64,000 bases of DNA from the NCBI RefSeq assembly GCF_000169175.1, contig NZ_AAWS01000052.1:1-64000 (forward strand), in the 5' to 3' direction. This document shows, one piece after another, positions 53,784 through 63,254 of this stretch (positions are counted from its first letter, which is position 1; every line of letters starts with the position of its first letter). The notes beneath the pieces were generated by a model. It ran no database searches. It was not told where the DNA came from and was given only the letters and a program-made list of their open reading frames with translations. Source of the stretch: Microscilla marina ATCC 23134 (GTDB lineage Bacteria > Bacteroidota > Bacteroidia > Cytophagales > Microscillaceae). The position numbers and the translations under genes are program-made.

Positions 53784-54360
53784 AAAGTATATATGTTGTT
53801 CTTTTTGAATCCTATTTAAATTTTAGCTATACAAAGATAACACATAATTCTAACTAATTTGGGTTTTAAATGGTTTGTCGCTGCACCTACTTGTTTTGTT
53901 TTTTAGTGTGCTAAAGACTCATGTAGGAAAAGATTAAGCGAATTTTTTTGCAAAAATGTATTAGAAAAAAAGTGTCAATAAGTATTAATAGTACTTAAAA
54001 AGAACCTTTTTTTGATATTATGTTTTAAAATGAAATATATAGATTGGTTGTAATATTTCTACCTCATTCGAGCATATTATCGATTTTAAACGGTTGTAGA
54101 AGCCTGTGATAAGAAACAAATCATTGGTTTAAACGGAGTAATCGCTATTTTATAAGTAAAAAATACGATATATCAGATCGGTTGGTTTTTTTTAGGAAAG
54201 CCAAAGAAATGAAGGTTTAATGGGTGTATGCCATATATATGTAAGGCTAAATACACATGTAGCTAAGCAAAAGATATTGATTTTTTTAGGTAAGAGAATA
54301 GTAATACTTTTATGATGACGAGAAATATAAATTATTTGACCCTGTAACTTTACAACAAGA
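53784..54360. other. 577-bp AT-rich intergenic region
   Basis: No gene, hairpin or repeat stood out on either strand. Confidence 0.5.
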
Positions 54361-54789
54361 GTGAAAAGTTTTTTAAATAAAATCACCTATATATATTACG
54401 ACTCTCGATTACATGTAATTCGTATTCAATTATTTGGTTATTCATCTCCTGATTTATACAAAGAAGCCTGGACCCAAGCACTAAAAATTGCTAAAGACAA
54501 CCAGTGCAATCATTGGTATTTAGATCAAAGAGAGTGTTATGGCATTACTGCTGAAGACCTGGAATGGCTCACCGAACGTTGGTATCCTCAGTCGGTAGAA
54601 GAAATGGCACAATTGAATTTGAGCGAAAAGCGAGTCAATGCATTCTTATTACCCTTAAATGTTTCGGGACGTTTTTTAACCAAAATCACGTCTTTTCATC
54701 GCAAAGGTAATACACCAGTTACTCACCGTGGTAACTATTATTTTACCCGTGAAAACCAAGCTTTGAGTTTCTTGGCGCAACCCGCCTGA
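54361..54789 (+). CDS. Small hypothetical protein (STAS-like fold suspected)
   Basis: A 142-residue cytoplasmic protein read from a GTG at 54361; no in-frame ATG is available upstream. The alternation (YIYYDSRLHVIRIQLFG, DLYKEAWTQALKIAKDN, HWYLDQRECYGITAEDLEWL, RVNAFLLPLN) resembles STAS/SpoIIAA-type proteins, but no diagnostic motif is present. It might belong to a lineage-specific family. A hairpin terminator follows ~50 bases after the stop. Confidence 0.65.
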   Translation: MKSFLNKITYIYYDSRLHVIRIQLFGYSSPDLYKEAWTQALKIAKDNQCNHWYLDQRECYGITAEDLEWLTERWYPQSVEEMAQLNLSEKRVNAFLLPLNVSGRFLTKITSFHRKGNTPVTHRGNYYFTRENQALSFLAQPA

Positions 54790-54836
54790 CCCATACTAAT
54801 AGTATAGGTCAATGTTTGTTATGAAATTTATTGGTA

Positions 54837-54862
54837 AAACCTCTAAAAGTTGTAGAGGTTTT
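54837..54862 (+). terminator. Terminator after the 142-residue protein gene
   Basis: AAAACCTCTA and TAGAGGTTTT are perfect 10-bp arms with a 6-base loop, followed by CTTACCTT. Confidence 0.65.
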
Positions 54863-55034
54863 CTTACCTTATTATCAAGCAATGTACTTCTATCTAAATC
54901 CTTCCCCTTAATACTCCAACCAATCCAATTAAACATTTTCTGTTAATTATTTTCACTACTGACCCTCTACTAAATTAGCCTGCTTCTGATTGAGCGTCTT
55001 TCATTCAATCTGAGCCTGTATTAATAATTTACAG

Positions 55035-55304
55035 TTATGTCAGGTAACAAACTATACCCACCAATATTCCCAAAAAAGTAACTCCTACCGTCCACATTAT
55101 CATATCTTTACGCTGACGTTCTTTTTTGAAACGAGTTTGCCAGGCTTGCCTTTGCTCTGGTGTTGTATCCCTTTCAGGAAAACCTGTATTTTTAACTTCT
55201 CCTATCCCTTGAGGGTTGGTATTATCAAACGGCGATTGTCTGTTACGTTGATTGTTTTTCAAAGACGTAATCATTGCCTGAATAGATCCAAAACTCATAC
55301 TCAT
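55035..55304 (-). CDS. Small tail-anchored membrane protein
   Basis: An 89-residue hypothetical. Polar N-terminal part (N-, Q-, R- and P-rich, ~1-65) and a single C-terminal membrane helix (MWTVGVTFLGILVGIVCYL, ~70-88), preceded by a basic stretch (KKERQRKD), so the bulk is probably cytoplasmic. No family recognised. Codon use and absence of overlap with another gene favour a real gene. Confidence 0.6.
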   Translation of the reverse strand: MSMSFGSIQAMITSLKNNQRNRQSPFDNTNPQGIGEVKNTGFPERDTTPEQRQAWQTRFKKERQRKDMIMWTVGVTFLGILVGIVCYLT

Positions 55305-55437
55305 TTAATTTAAGTTTATTACTTATTTATATAAACTTCAACGAGGATTTAGACTATTGGTTTGAGGGGGAGTTAATTTATTCCTTGCTTAAATGAGTTA
55401 TAAGCGTTTTTGTCTTGAATAAAGTCAAAATACAGGT

Positions 55438-55953
55438 TTAAACGGTTTGAGTAGCTTGTTTCACACATTTTTTGATTAGCTTGTAAGCCCAATCATAATG
55501 GCTGGCTGTGGCCGAGATAAGGTAAGCTCCCAATGATGTAGACCCTGTCCAAGGGTAGTGTTTCTTTTCAAACAACTCGTCATTGCTATGTTGGAGAATG
55601 AGTTTTTGAACAATATTATATGAAGTGTCGAACAATATTTTTACTCGGAATAGCTCTGTATTGGCGTATTTTTTTTGAATTACCTGATTAAGTTTAGGAG
55701 TATCTTTCCAACGATAACCCTCAGCAGGCATAGCGGGTTTTTGCCCATTCATTCCTATAGTATACCACTCTGTCATTAACAAATGCCAATGATGCAAGTG
55801 AGCCAGCACATCCCGAATATTACGGTTAAGATATCCCTCAGGAAATGTGGTATTTTGTATATCTTCATCAAAACCAGCAATTAACTCACATAAAAGCGAG
55901 TAATTTTTCTGACTGGTATCAAGTAATTCTGCTTTAGTTCGAGGTTTAGGCAT
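55438..55953 (-). CDS. ClbS/DfsB family four-helix bundle protein
   Basis: A 171-residue DinB-like protein. MPKPRTKAELLDTSQKNYSL (start), NRNIRDVLAHLHHWHLLMTE (~43-62), the YPWTGSTSLGAYLISATASH block (~133-152) and YDWAYKLIKK are family signatures. ClbS, the founding member, is a cyclopropane hydrolase protecting against colibactin; most relatives are uncharacterised and are proposed to be detoxification enzymes. The helical-bundle histidines that could bind a metal are present (LHHWH). No neighbour gives a pathway. Confidence 0.85.
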   Translation of the reverse strand: MPKPRTKAELLDTSQKNYSLLCELIAGFDEDIQNTTFPEGYLNRNIRDVLAHLHHWHLLMTEWYTIGMNGQKPAMPAEGYRWKDTPKLNQVIQKKYANTELFRVKILFDTSYNIVQKLILQHSNDELFEKKHYPWTGSTSLGAYLISATASHYDWAYKLIKKCVKQATQTV

Positions 55954-56445
55954 ACAATCTTAAAACATGGTGTATCATATACTGCAAATTTAAGTTTTAT
56001 AGATCATTTTTCAGATGACCTAAATCATTGTTCAAAAAAAAAATAAAGCCATCATTGTCTGGTGCTTCGTCAAGGAGTGAGTTGGGATAAGATTTATTGG
56101 CACAGTAAAATAATTTAGTGCCAAAAATGATCAAAGTTCGCTTTTTGAATTCCGATGCCTATCGGATTATTAGCTACGTGAATTTTTCGCAACGAAGAAG
56201 TACAGCGCTATTTCATAAATGTATCCCTAAATTTATTCTTGACTGAGTACTAGTGGGCAAAATATGTTTTCTGACCCACTTTTTGACCTTTGAACAGCTG
56301 TTTATCGTATTGAATGAAGTTCCTACCTGAGATTGCCTCTAAAAAAAATAAGGGATTAACCCTTTACTTGAACAATGAATTTATCGTAAATTGTTATATC
56401 AACCAACCCAACATTTATTCAAAAACAATTGCTAATCGTTTAATA
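55954..56445. other. 492-bp intergenic region
   Basis: Contains the palindrome CCGATGCCTATCGG (56152-56165). The frame of the next gene opens at 56314, but the first 44 codons do not look coding. Confidence 0.5.
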
Positions 56446-58746
56446 ATGAAAATTTTCAGGCAACGTTATTTTAACGCTTACAGGCGTGCAATGGGTGTTT
56501 TGTTATTGTGTGTTACATACATTTTACCTTCTTATGCTTTTACTCCTACTGATACCTTGCATTGGAAAAAGAAGGTTAAAAAATATGCACAAAAGCACGC
56601 TTCTGTTCCTCAGTTAGTAAACTATTTAAATAGTAAGAAGTTATTGGCAACTCCTGCTACTTTGCCACTGGGCAGCGAATATACATTTGAAACTGATGCA
56701 GTACATAATTTGCGGGCTGCCAGAATCAATGACAGTGTTTTTGTGGTAGTGTATGACGCGGTGCCACTCAACGACAGGTATGTAATTGCAGGAAAGCTAA
56801 CCCCTACTGGAACCATTACTTTTGGATCGCAAGCATTGGTGGTTACTTTGGCATCACAACCCTCCCAAAACCTGGACATCGCAAGGTTAGACGATTCAAA
56901 GTTTATGATTGCTTTTGACGATGGAGGGGAGTCTGAGCCTCAATACTTTGCTGTAGTAGGGTCGGTATCAGAAGAAAATATTACCTTAAACGCTACTACC
57001 AATAAGGTGGCAATCCCTACGGCTGACCACAGTAGTTTTTTTCTCGAAGAGCTACGGCTCACTGCGTTGTCGAGTACTCGATGCCTCATTACTTATACTC
57101 AAAACAATGTTACACAACAAGGTATAGCTATTGTAGCAGGCGTTTCGGTCAGCTTTCCCCAAAGCCCTGTTACTTTCTCATCTAACACTACCACTGGTAT
57201 ATCTGTTGATGCTTTTTCTAACACCAAGGCAGTGATCTCGTACAATGACGGGGGGATTTCTATAAAAAATATCATAGCTAATATAGATGGCGCAGGAAAC
57301 ATTAGTTATGGTAGCCCAACTACTATCTATAATAGTGCTGGAGCTGGTAAAACCGATGTAGCAGTAACCAATACGTCTGCCTATATCAATATCTATGAAA
57401 ACAATGGAAACGAGGTAAGGGGTATTAAGAATACTGCATCAGGTGATGTGATTACCAAAGGACTCAATGATTTTTCTATTCGTAGTGGTGCATCTGTTAA
57501 TAGCTTGTCGATAGACAAAATGAGCACTGATAATGCCATTATTATGGTGCAAGACAATCAGGTTTACCTTTTTCAGGTATCAGCAAATGGGTCATCTCCC
57601 ATAGTTAACTATACCAACAGCTTTACCGCCAACGCCACTGGTACCGAAGAAGCTGCTTTTGCGGTAGGTATGACCTCGTTTAAAATAGTAGGCGTGGCTA
57701 ATACAGGAGTAAGTGGAGAAGGGGGAGCGTATATAGGTGATTTGACTCCTCCACAAGTGATGAAAGTTTTTGGCAATGGTTTGCTAATTGCAGATGAAGA
57801 CAATGTTCCTGATCCCAGTGATGGAACTGAGTTTGTTGATATTACCGTTGGACAAGAGTCCGCCTACCAGACCTTTACTATTAAGAATGAAGGAAGTGGC
57901 ACACTTAATTTGACTGGAGCTCTGGCAGCTATAGAGTTTAGTAACCCTGGCAATGGTTACACGGTTTCATCACCACCAGATAAAACGAGTTTGGGTCCGG
58001 GAGAAACCACTACATTTGAAATAGAGTTTTCGGCAGCCTCACCTGGAACATATACCAATAACATTATAATTGAGAGTAATGACCCGGCCACTGGTACTAA
58101 CAATTGGTATAATTTTGCCATTACTGGAAGTGCAAATGCAGTACCTCCAACGATTGAAATATATGGTAATAGTAACCTGATAACTTCTGGTGCAACGACT
58201 GCCCAAACCGAAGACAGCACCTACTTTGGTGGTATTCCGGTGGGGGACTCTATAGAGGTACATTTTGATATTGAAAATTCTGGAGGGGTGGCTTTACTTG
58301 TGGGCAACATTACGTCAAGTAATTCTGCGTTTGAAATAGTACAACAAATTCCTACCAGAAAGGTAAACCCTGGATTGAGTGCAACGTTTGTGGTGCGTTT
58401 TAAACCTACAGTAGTTGCAACAGAGGCCACAACAATATCTATTCCGACCAATGATCCTGAGCTTTCTGTATTTGAGTTGTTGTTAGAAGCAGATGGGGTC
58501 AATACTCTACAAACTCCTGTCATTACTGCTATCACAAGTACCCAACGCGAGGTATCTTTAACCTGGATAGATAATAACACTACTGAGTTTGGTTATGCGA
58601 TTTATCGGGCAGAACCTAGTGGACCTCCTAATCCCCCAAACCCTCCAGTACCAGGTTCTTTTGAACTAGTATACCTTACCGATGTTGACGTGACTAACTT
58701 TGTAGACATAGGCTTAAACTCTAACTCTACCTACCTACATATATAA
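56446..58746 (+). CDS. N-terminal surviving ORF of the broken Fn3 protein
   Basis: Encodes 766 residues: signal peptide (MKIFRQRYFNAYRRAMGVLL begins it), beta-propeller-like region (~60-440), two choice-of-anchor D domains (~440-575 with MKVFGNGLLIADEDN; ~575-690 with IEIYGNSNLITSG), and the start of the first Fn3 domain. It stops at TYLHI inside that domain because of the CTAC repeat. Without the C-terminal sorting signal, a product would reach the periplasm but not be exported. Confidence 0.7.
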   Translation: MKIFRQRYFNAYRRAMGVLLLCVTYILPSYAFTPTDTLHWKKKVKKYAQKHASVPQLVNYLNSKKLLATPATLPLGSEYTFETDAVHNLRAARINDSVFVVVYDAVPLNDRYVIAGKLTPTGTITFGSQALVVTLASQPSQNLDIARLDDSKFMIAFDDGGESEPQYFAVVGSVSEENITLNATTNKVAIPTADHSSFFLEELRLTALSSTRCLITYTQNNVTQQGIAIVAGVSVSFPQSPVTFSSNTTTGISVDAFSNTKAVISYNDGGISIKNIIANIDGAGNISYGSPTTIYNSAGAGKTDVAVTNTSAYINIYENNGNEVRGIKNTASGDVITKGLNDFSIRSGASVNSLSIDKMSTDNAIIMVQDNQVYLFQVSANGSSPIVNYTNSFTANATGTEEAAFAVGMTSFKIVGVANTGVSGEGGAYIGDLTPPQVMKVFGNGLLIADEDNVPDPSDGTEFVDITVGQESAYQTFTIKNEGSGTLNLTGALAAIEFSNPGNGYTVSSPPDKTSLGPGETTTFEIEFSAASPGTYTNNIIIESNDPATGTNNWYNFAITGSANAVPPTIEIYGNSNLITSGATTAQTEDSTYFGGIPVGDSIEVHFDIENSGGVALLVGNITSSNSAFEIVQQIPTRKVNPGLSATFVVRFKPTVVATEATTISIPTNDPELSVFELLLEADGVNTLQTPVITAITSTQREVSLTWIDNNTTEFGYAIYRAEPSGPPNPPNPPVPGSFELVYLTDVDVTNFVDIGLNSNSTYLHI

Positions 58747-58756
58747 AATTCAGGCA

Positions 58757-59530
58757 GTGTCTTTGAATGTTGGTGAAGATTCACCCTTTACCGAGCTTTC
58801 AATTATCAAAACATTGGGGAATACCCCTGTATCGCCCAGTAGTCTCAATGCTTTGACGCTGTCACAAACCGAAATTCAACTTGAATGGCAAGACAATTCT
58901 ACCAATGAAACGGGCTTTGAGGTTTATCGAGGTAACACAAGCATGAGCTTTGTGTTGCTTACTACGCTTGCTGCCAATGAAGTTTTTTATATCGACGAGG
59001 GGTTAGACTCCAAAACGACCTATCGTTACATCATACGAGCTACAGGAGCCGAGGGCTCATCTCCACCTAGTGATACCGTAAATGCTACTACTTTGTCTAA
59101 TGCCCCATTGAGCCCGTTTGAGTTAAATGTAATTACGGTATCAGGCAGTGAACTTCAGCTTGATTGGCAAGATGACTCAAACAATGAAATTGGATTTATT
59201 ATTTACCGTGCTACCGAACAGTTTGGGAGTGATGAGAAAGTAATTGATACTGTATCTACCAATATTACTACCTATTTAGACAAAGGCTTGGTTAACCAAA
59301 AAAAGTACTTTTATCGGGTAAAGGCATACAATAATGATGGACCCTCAGACAATAGTACTAATACTGCCTCTGGTATTACTGCCAATGTACCCTTGGTACC
59401 TTTCAACATTCAATCTACTCCATTATCTCCCACATCTTTAGGGATTAGTTGGTCGATAAATACTCCACCTTCTGCCGAAAAGAAAGGCAGATGGGTTTAC
59501 CATCGAAGCAGCCAGTTTTACAAGGCATAG
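58757..59530 (+). pseudogene. Fn3 fragment of the broken gene
   Basis: Continues in the +1 frame with two complete Fn3 domains (LEWQDNSTNETGFEVYRG and LDWQDDSNNEIGFIIYRA) and part of a third. It shifts frame again after SINTPPSAEKK (~59483). Confidence 0.8.
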
Positions 59531-59931
59531 GGCAAAGGCGTTCTTTACCTCCAGAAACATTTACCAATGGGCAAAAAACTGCTCGTACAACTGTGGAACT
59601 GGGCAATTTGCTGTTTTTTCCAATTGATAGTGTAAACGAAATTACAACCAGTTATACGGTAAGCGGTTTAATTCCTAACCAAAAATATTTATTTAGACTC
59701 AGGGCTTATAATGACAAAGGAAGTTCGCCCAATACTTCTGGTATTCCAGTAGTTACTCCTATTGACCCTACTTTTGTTGTTCCCAACCCTCCTACAAACC
59801 TTAAAGTAACCGCAGTTTCTCAATCAGAACTTGACCTTACTTGGCAAGATAACTCCAGTAATGAGTTAATATTCAAGATAGAACGACGACGAAATGGAGA
59901 AACAGGTTGGACAGAAATTGCACAAGTATAG
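59531..59931 (+). pseudogene. Fn3 fragment of the broken gene
   Basis: Carries the rest of the third Fn3 domain (SYTVSGLIPNQKYLFRLRAY) and the start of a fourth (LDLTWQDNSSNELIFKIERR), ending at a TAG created by the extra TA dinucleotide. Confidence 0.75.
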
Positions 59932-60553
59932 GCGGAATAACTAGCTTCAGTAGTACAGATTTGTTAGCCGATTCTACGTATTTTTATCGGGTAAGGGCAA
60001 GCAATCAAGGGGGAGAGTCAGCTTATAGTAATATAAGTTCTGCTAAGGTAGAGTGTAACTTGGTGGTGTTGGTTACCAACAATTCAGGAAGTAACACCAT
60101 TTGTTCAGGCAAAGCATCTTTACTAGTGGTTAATACCAATGTAACTGACGCCACTTTTCAGTGGAAACAAAACGGGATTAATATCCCCAACGCAAACTTG
60201 CCTATTTTTACTGCCAGTGAAACCGGAGAGTATAATTGCCAAGTGATTGCAGGAGACTGTCGAAAGTCTTCTACTACTCCGTTGGTAGTTATTGTACAAT
60301 CTTCGTTTCAGGTGTTTATCCGAACCATTGATACAACAACCAAAGAAATGCAGGCAAGCGTGAGTGGTGCACAAGGGTATCAGTGGTACCGTGACTATCA
60401 AAGCATTGATGGAGCAACTAACGCCCGGTATACACCTACCATGGATGGAACCTACTTTGTTGTAGTATCTAACAATGGTTGTTCTTCTACTTCCAATCTG
60501 ATTAATGTAGCCCCCAATACTACCACAGGCATTGCCAATGCTGAGTTTGCTAG
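59932..60553 (+). pseudogene. Fn3 and Ig-like fragment of the broken gene
   Basis: Finishes the fourth Fn3 domain (DSTYFYRVRASNQGGESAYS), then an Ig-like domain (ATFQWKQNGINIPNANLP, ETGEYNCQVIAGDC) and a second short repeat (YQWYRDYQSIDGATNARY). It is cut by the MITE. Confidence 0.78.
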
Positions 60554-60712
60554 TACAACGGGAACTAAATTCCTAATGATTTATTCAGCGACTTTTGCCC
60601 TCTTACTTCATCGCCAAAAAGTTAGATAGCTATGGCTATCCGCCATTTTAACGATTCGTTAGAGAACAAAATCCATCCAAATTAATTCATTATTTACTTA
60701 ATCCCCATTGTA
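60554..60712. mobile_element. CTAG-targeting MITE, copy 2 (159 bp)
   Basis: Same ends and nearly identical sequence as 37343-37532, flanked by CTAG at 60550-60553 and 60713-60716. Removal with one CTAG joins GCT AGT to AGC ATA and restores the frame into the sorting domain. It lacks the 31 bases found in copy 1. Confidence 0.88.
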
Positions 60713-60963
60713 CTAGTAGCATACAACTTTCCACTAACCCTGCCAGTAACCAAGCAGTACTTACGATGACGAATGAAGAGTTTGGGCGTTATACAGTTGT
60801 AATTACTGATGCGAAAGGCAGGGCTTTACAAGTGTGGACAGGAACCAAAACAAACAAAAAACTCAACATGCCTGTGTCTGTGAAGGATCTTGCTGAAGGC
60901 ATGTATCTTGTAAAAGTAAAAATGAAGAAAAAAGAGGCAGTGAAAAAGTTGTTGAAAAAATAA
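60713..60963 (+). pseudogene. T9SS type A sorting-domain fragment
   Basis: Encodes IQLSTNPASNQAVLTM, YTVVITDAKGRALQVW and LAEGMYLVKVKMKKKEA: a complete sorting domain separated from its passenger by the MITE. Confidence 0.82.
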
Positions 60964-61035
60964 ATGTATCTTGTCATATAGCCTTTTTTTTGAAAAAAGG
61001 TTACTTTACATCTAATACCTAAACAAATTACTGAT

Positions 61036-61896
61036 ATGGCAAAAGCTATAGTGATTCCAAAAATGAACGATGTTGAGCCTGACTACATTATATTGAGTCA
61101 TTGGTTAAAAAAAACAGGGTCTTTTGTAAAGTTAAATGACCCATTGGTAGAGGTAGAAAGTGACAAAGCCGTACTTGAAATAAAATCAGAGTTAGAGGGA
61201 ACATTACTATACAAAGTGGCACAAGAAGATGACAAACTTGTGGAGGGTAAGTTGATTGGGATTATAGGCGAAGCACACGAAAAATTTGAGGATTATAAAA
61301 GTATTTTGGCTGAACATGGAGCGTTAGAAGTTGCCGCTCCGCCTGCCAGAGAAACAAAATTGCACGAAACCGAATCTGTTCAAACAACCACTATCTATAC
61401 CCCTCAACATGGGCAAGGTGGTTTTATAGCAAGCAACGCTACAGTTGTAGGCAAAGTTACCTTAGGCAATCAAGTATCGGTTTGGTATCAGGCAGTGTTA
61501 CGTGCCGATGAAGATCAGATTGTAGTGGGAGATCGCACCAATATTCAAGATGGTTGCATTATTCATTGTGATGAAGGCAAGCCTACGACCATTGGGCAAA
61601 GTGTAACTGTAGGGCATGGGGCTATTGTGCATGGAGCATCTGTGGATGATTTTTCGTTGATAGGCATGCGTGCTACAGTGTTAAATGGAGCTCAAATAGG
61701 TAAATACTGTGTCATAGGTGCCAATGCTTTGATTACTGAAAATATGGTAGTGCCTGATTACTCTGTGGTTATGGGCACCCCTGGAAAAGTGGTGAAACAA
61801 CTCCCCGAAAGTTATAAAGCTACCCTTGAAAAAGCTGCCAGTATTTATGTTCATCTAAGCGAAGAGCATATCAAAGGCATTTACAAAGCATTGTAA
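61036..61896 (+). CDS. Lipoyl domain fused to gamma-class carbonic anhydrase
   Basis: A 286-residue protein. Residues 1-80 are a biotinyl/lipoyl domain of the 2-oxoacid dehydrogenase E2 type with Lys44 in the lipoylation motif VESDKAVLEI. A peripheral-subunit-like or linker stretch (~85-125) follows. Residues ~128-286 are a left-handed beta-helix of hexapeptide repeats, close to gamma-carbonic anhydrase: zinc ligands His177 (IIHCDE), His194 and His199 (VGHGAIVHG) and the active-site Arg157/Asp159 (LRADED) and Gln171 (NIQDG) are present. All catalytic residues appear intact on both halves. The fusion joins a swinging acyl/redox arm to a CO2/bicarbonate enzyme. No E1, E2 or E3 gene adjoins. A terminator follows. 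Confidence 0.88.
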   Translation: MAKAIVIPKMNDVEPDYIILSHWLKKTGSFVKLNDPLVEVESDKAVLEIKSELEGTLLYKVAQEDDKLVEGKLIGIIGEAHEKFEDYKSILAEHGALEVAAPPARETKLHETESVQTTTIYTPQHGQGGFIASNATVVGKVTLGNQVSVWYQAVLRADEDQIVVGDRTNIQDGCIIHCDEGKPTTIGQSVTVGHGAIVHGASVDDFSLIGMRATVLNGAQIGKYCVIGANALITENMVVPDYSVVMGTPGKVVKQLPESYKATLEKAASIYVHLSEEHIKGIYKAL

Positions 61897-61911
61897 TTTG
61901 CCAAATGCGTG

Positions 61912-61940
61912 AGGCAGGATTATTTTCCTGCCTGTTTTTC
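61912..61940 (+). terminator. Terminator inside the end of the convergent dipeptidase gene
   Basis: AGGCAGGA, 6 bases, TCCTGCCT and then GTTTTTCT. The stem forms part of the last codons of the dipeptidase gene on the other strand. Confidence 0.75.
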
Positions 61941-63113
61941 TACTGCCTTCCATACCCTGAGTACATTGCCAGCACAAATCTTTTCAATAGCTCTCTCAGA
62001 GTAACCTTTTTTAAGTAAGTGGTAAATCAGGTTTGGATAAAAAGAAACATCTTTTAGGCCTTCAGGCAGTGCATCCCCCACGCCATCAAAATCGGAGCCT
62101 AATCCTACATGATTTATTCCCGCTATTTGTACTACATGATCAATATGTTTGACTACTTCGCTAATGTCAGCTTTTAATGGGTGTTGTTTAATATATGCTT
62201 TAGCAGCAGCTTCGCGCTTTTGGGGTGAAAGCTTTAGGTTTGAACGAATTTGGGTCATTTTAACATAAGCATTACCCGAGCTTTCGTTCAAAAACATTGC
62301 TCCAAAATTAATTTGAATTACTCCTCCATTTTTAGCCAAAGCCTTTATCATGTCATCTGTCATATTACGGGCAAACCCAGGCGTGAACTTTCGACATGAA
62401 GAATGTGAAGCAATCACAGGAGCCTTGGATAGTTTAATTACCTGATAAAAAGCCTCATCAGATACGTGCGATACATCTACCATCATTCCCAAATGATTCA
62501 TTTCTTTGACCACTTTTTTACCAAACGGACTCAAACCACCCCAAGTCTTACGAGGATCGGTAGATGAATCACAAATATGGTTATCTTTGCCGTGGGTAAG
62601 GCTGATGTATCTTATACCACGTTTGTAAAAGAAACTTAAGTTTTCTAACCTTCCCTCTATAGGTGCTCCATTTTCCATGCCCATAGGCAATGAAATAAGT
62701 CCTTTACGAAAGTGTTTTTCTATATCACGAGGAGTACGCGCCATTGCAAACCTTTGAGGGTTTCGCTCTGCCAACTCTTCTACCGTTCTTATAAGTGCAT
62801 TGGCAAAAAACTTAGCGCGTCCGTTTTTATTTTGAAAAAATGCCGGAATAAAAATAGACATAAAAGGAGCATTTAACCCTCCTTTTTTTGCCCTGTAATA
62901 ATCAAAGTCTCCCTTAGAAGTATGCTTGGCTACATTCTCTTTACTGATTTTTACTCTGTATGGTGTATCTATGTGTCCGTCAAGTATGATGAATTTTTGA
63001 GCCAGTTGCTCTGCTCGTTGGTATAGTGGTTGGTCAGAGGTTTGCGATTGACAATGAATTATGCTTCCAAAAATCAATAACAAACTTAACAGTGTTCTTC
63101 TGGTATTGTTCAT
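61920..63113 (-). CDS. Membrane dipeptidase (peptidase family M19)
   Basis: A 397-residue exported zinc dipeptidase starting at the ATG at 63113; the frame extends to 63194, but the extra 27 residues precede a normal signal peptide (LLSLLLIFGSIIHC, with Cys a possible lipoprotein site). The M19 barrel has the metal site DGHIDTP (~45), MGMENGAPIEG (~180) with the bridging Glu, SLTHGKDNHICDSS (~210), DVSHVSDEAF (~255), ASHSSCRKF (~275) and GLGSDFDGVGDALPEG (~350). These enzymes hydrolyse dipeptides, including some with D-residues. Divergent from the AraC-type regulator, which may control it. Confidence 0.92.
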   Translation of the reverse strand: MNNTRRTLLSLLLIFGSIIHCQSQTSDQPLYQRAEQLAQKFIILDGHIDTPYRVKISKENVAKHTSKGDFDYYRAKKGGLNAPFMSIFIPAFFQNKNGRAKFFANALIRTVEELAERNPQRFAMARTPRDIEKHFRKGLISLPMGMENGAPIEGRLENLSFFYKRGIRYISLTHGKDNHICDSSTDPRKTWGGLSPFGKKVVKEMNHLGMMVDVSHVSDEAFYQVIKLSKAPVIASHSSCRKFTPGFARNMTDDMIKALAKNGGVIQINFGAMFLNESSGNAYVKMTQIRSNLKLSPQKREAAAKAYIKQHPLKADISEVVKHIDHVVQIAGINHVGLGSDFDGVGDALPEGLKDVSFYPNLIYHLLKKGYSERAIEKICAGNVLRVWKAVEKQAGK

Positions 63114-63211
63114 AAGGTATTTGACTAAAAAATGACAAAAGAGGGTTTTTTCTAATATCAAGAAAATATGGCAGACTTGATAAAACTCTGTCAAAATATT
63201 TTATCTTGACT

Positions 63212-63233
63212 GCAGTTTATATAGTTAAACTGC
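63212..63233. promoter_or_regulatory. Inverted repeat between dipeptidase and AraC genes, candidate operator
   Basis: GCAGTTTA, 6 bases, TAAACTGC: perfect 8-bp arms in the 141-bp divergent region, 21 bases before the AraC start codon. Symmetric placement fits autoregulation by the neighbouring regulator or another dimeric protein. Confidence 0.4.
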
Positions 63234-63254
63234 TCTTTCCGAATATACAATAAT

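Larger units (their letters stand above)
56446..60963 (+). pseudogene. Giant T9SS-exported Fn3 / choice-of-anchor-D protein gene, broken by frameshifts and a MITE
   Basis: The once-continuous gene (about 1450 codons) begins at the ATG at 56446, giving a signal peptide ending near SYAFT. Domain order across frames: beta-propeller-like region, two choice-of-anchor D (ASH-like) domains, about four to five Fn3 domains, one Ig-like domain, and a type A T9SS signal (STNPAS ... GMYLVKVKMK). Breaks: a (CTAC)3 tract at 58727-58738, where two copies would restore the frame; one or two shifts at ~59480-59540; an extra TA at ~59930 (GTATAGGC where GTAGGC restores frame); and the 159-bp element at 60554-60712. 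Sequence on each side of every break remains recognisable, so the damage is recent. Confidence 0.85.

Noticed and set aside
58727-58738. (CTAC)3 tract as a phase-variation switch
   Set aside because: Three copies are few for slippage-driven switching, and the gene has other inactivating lesions; kept only as a note.
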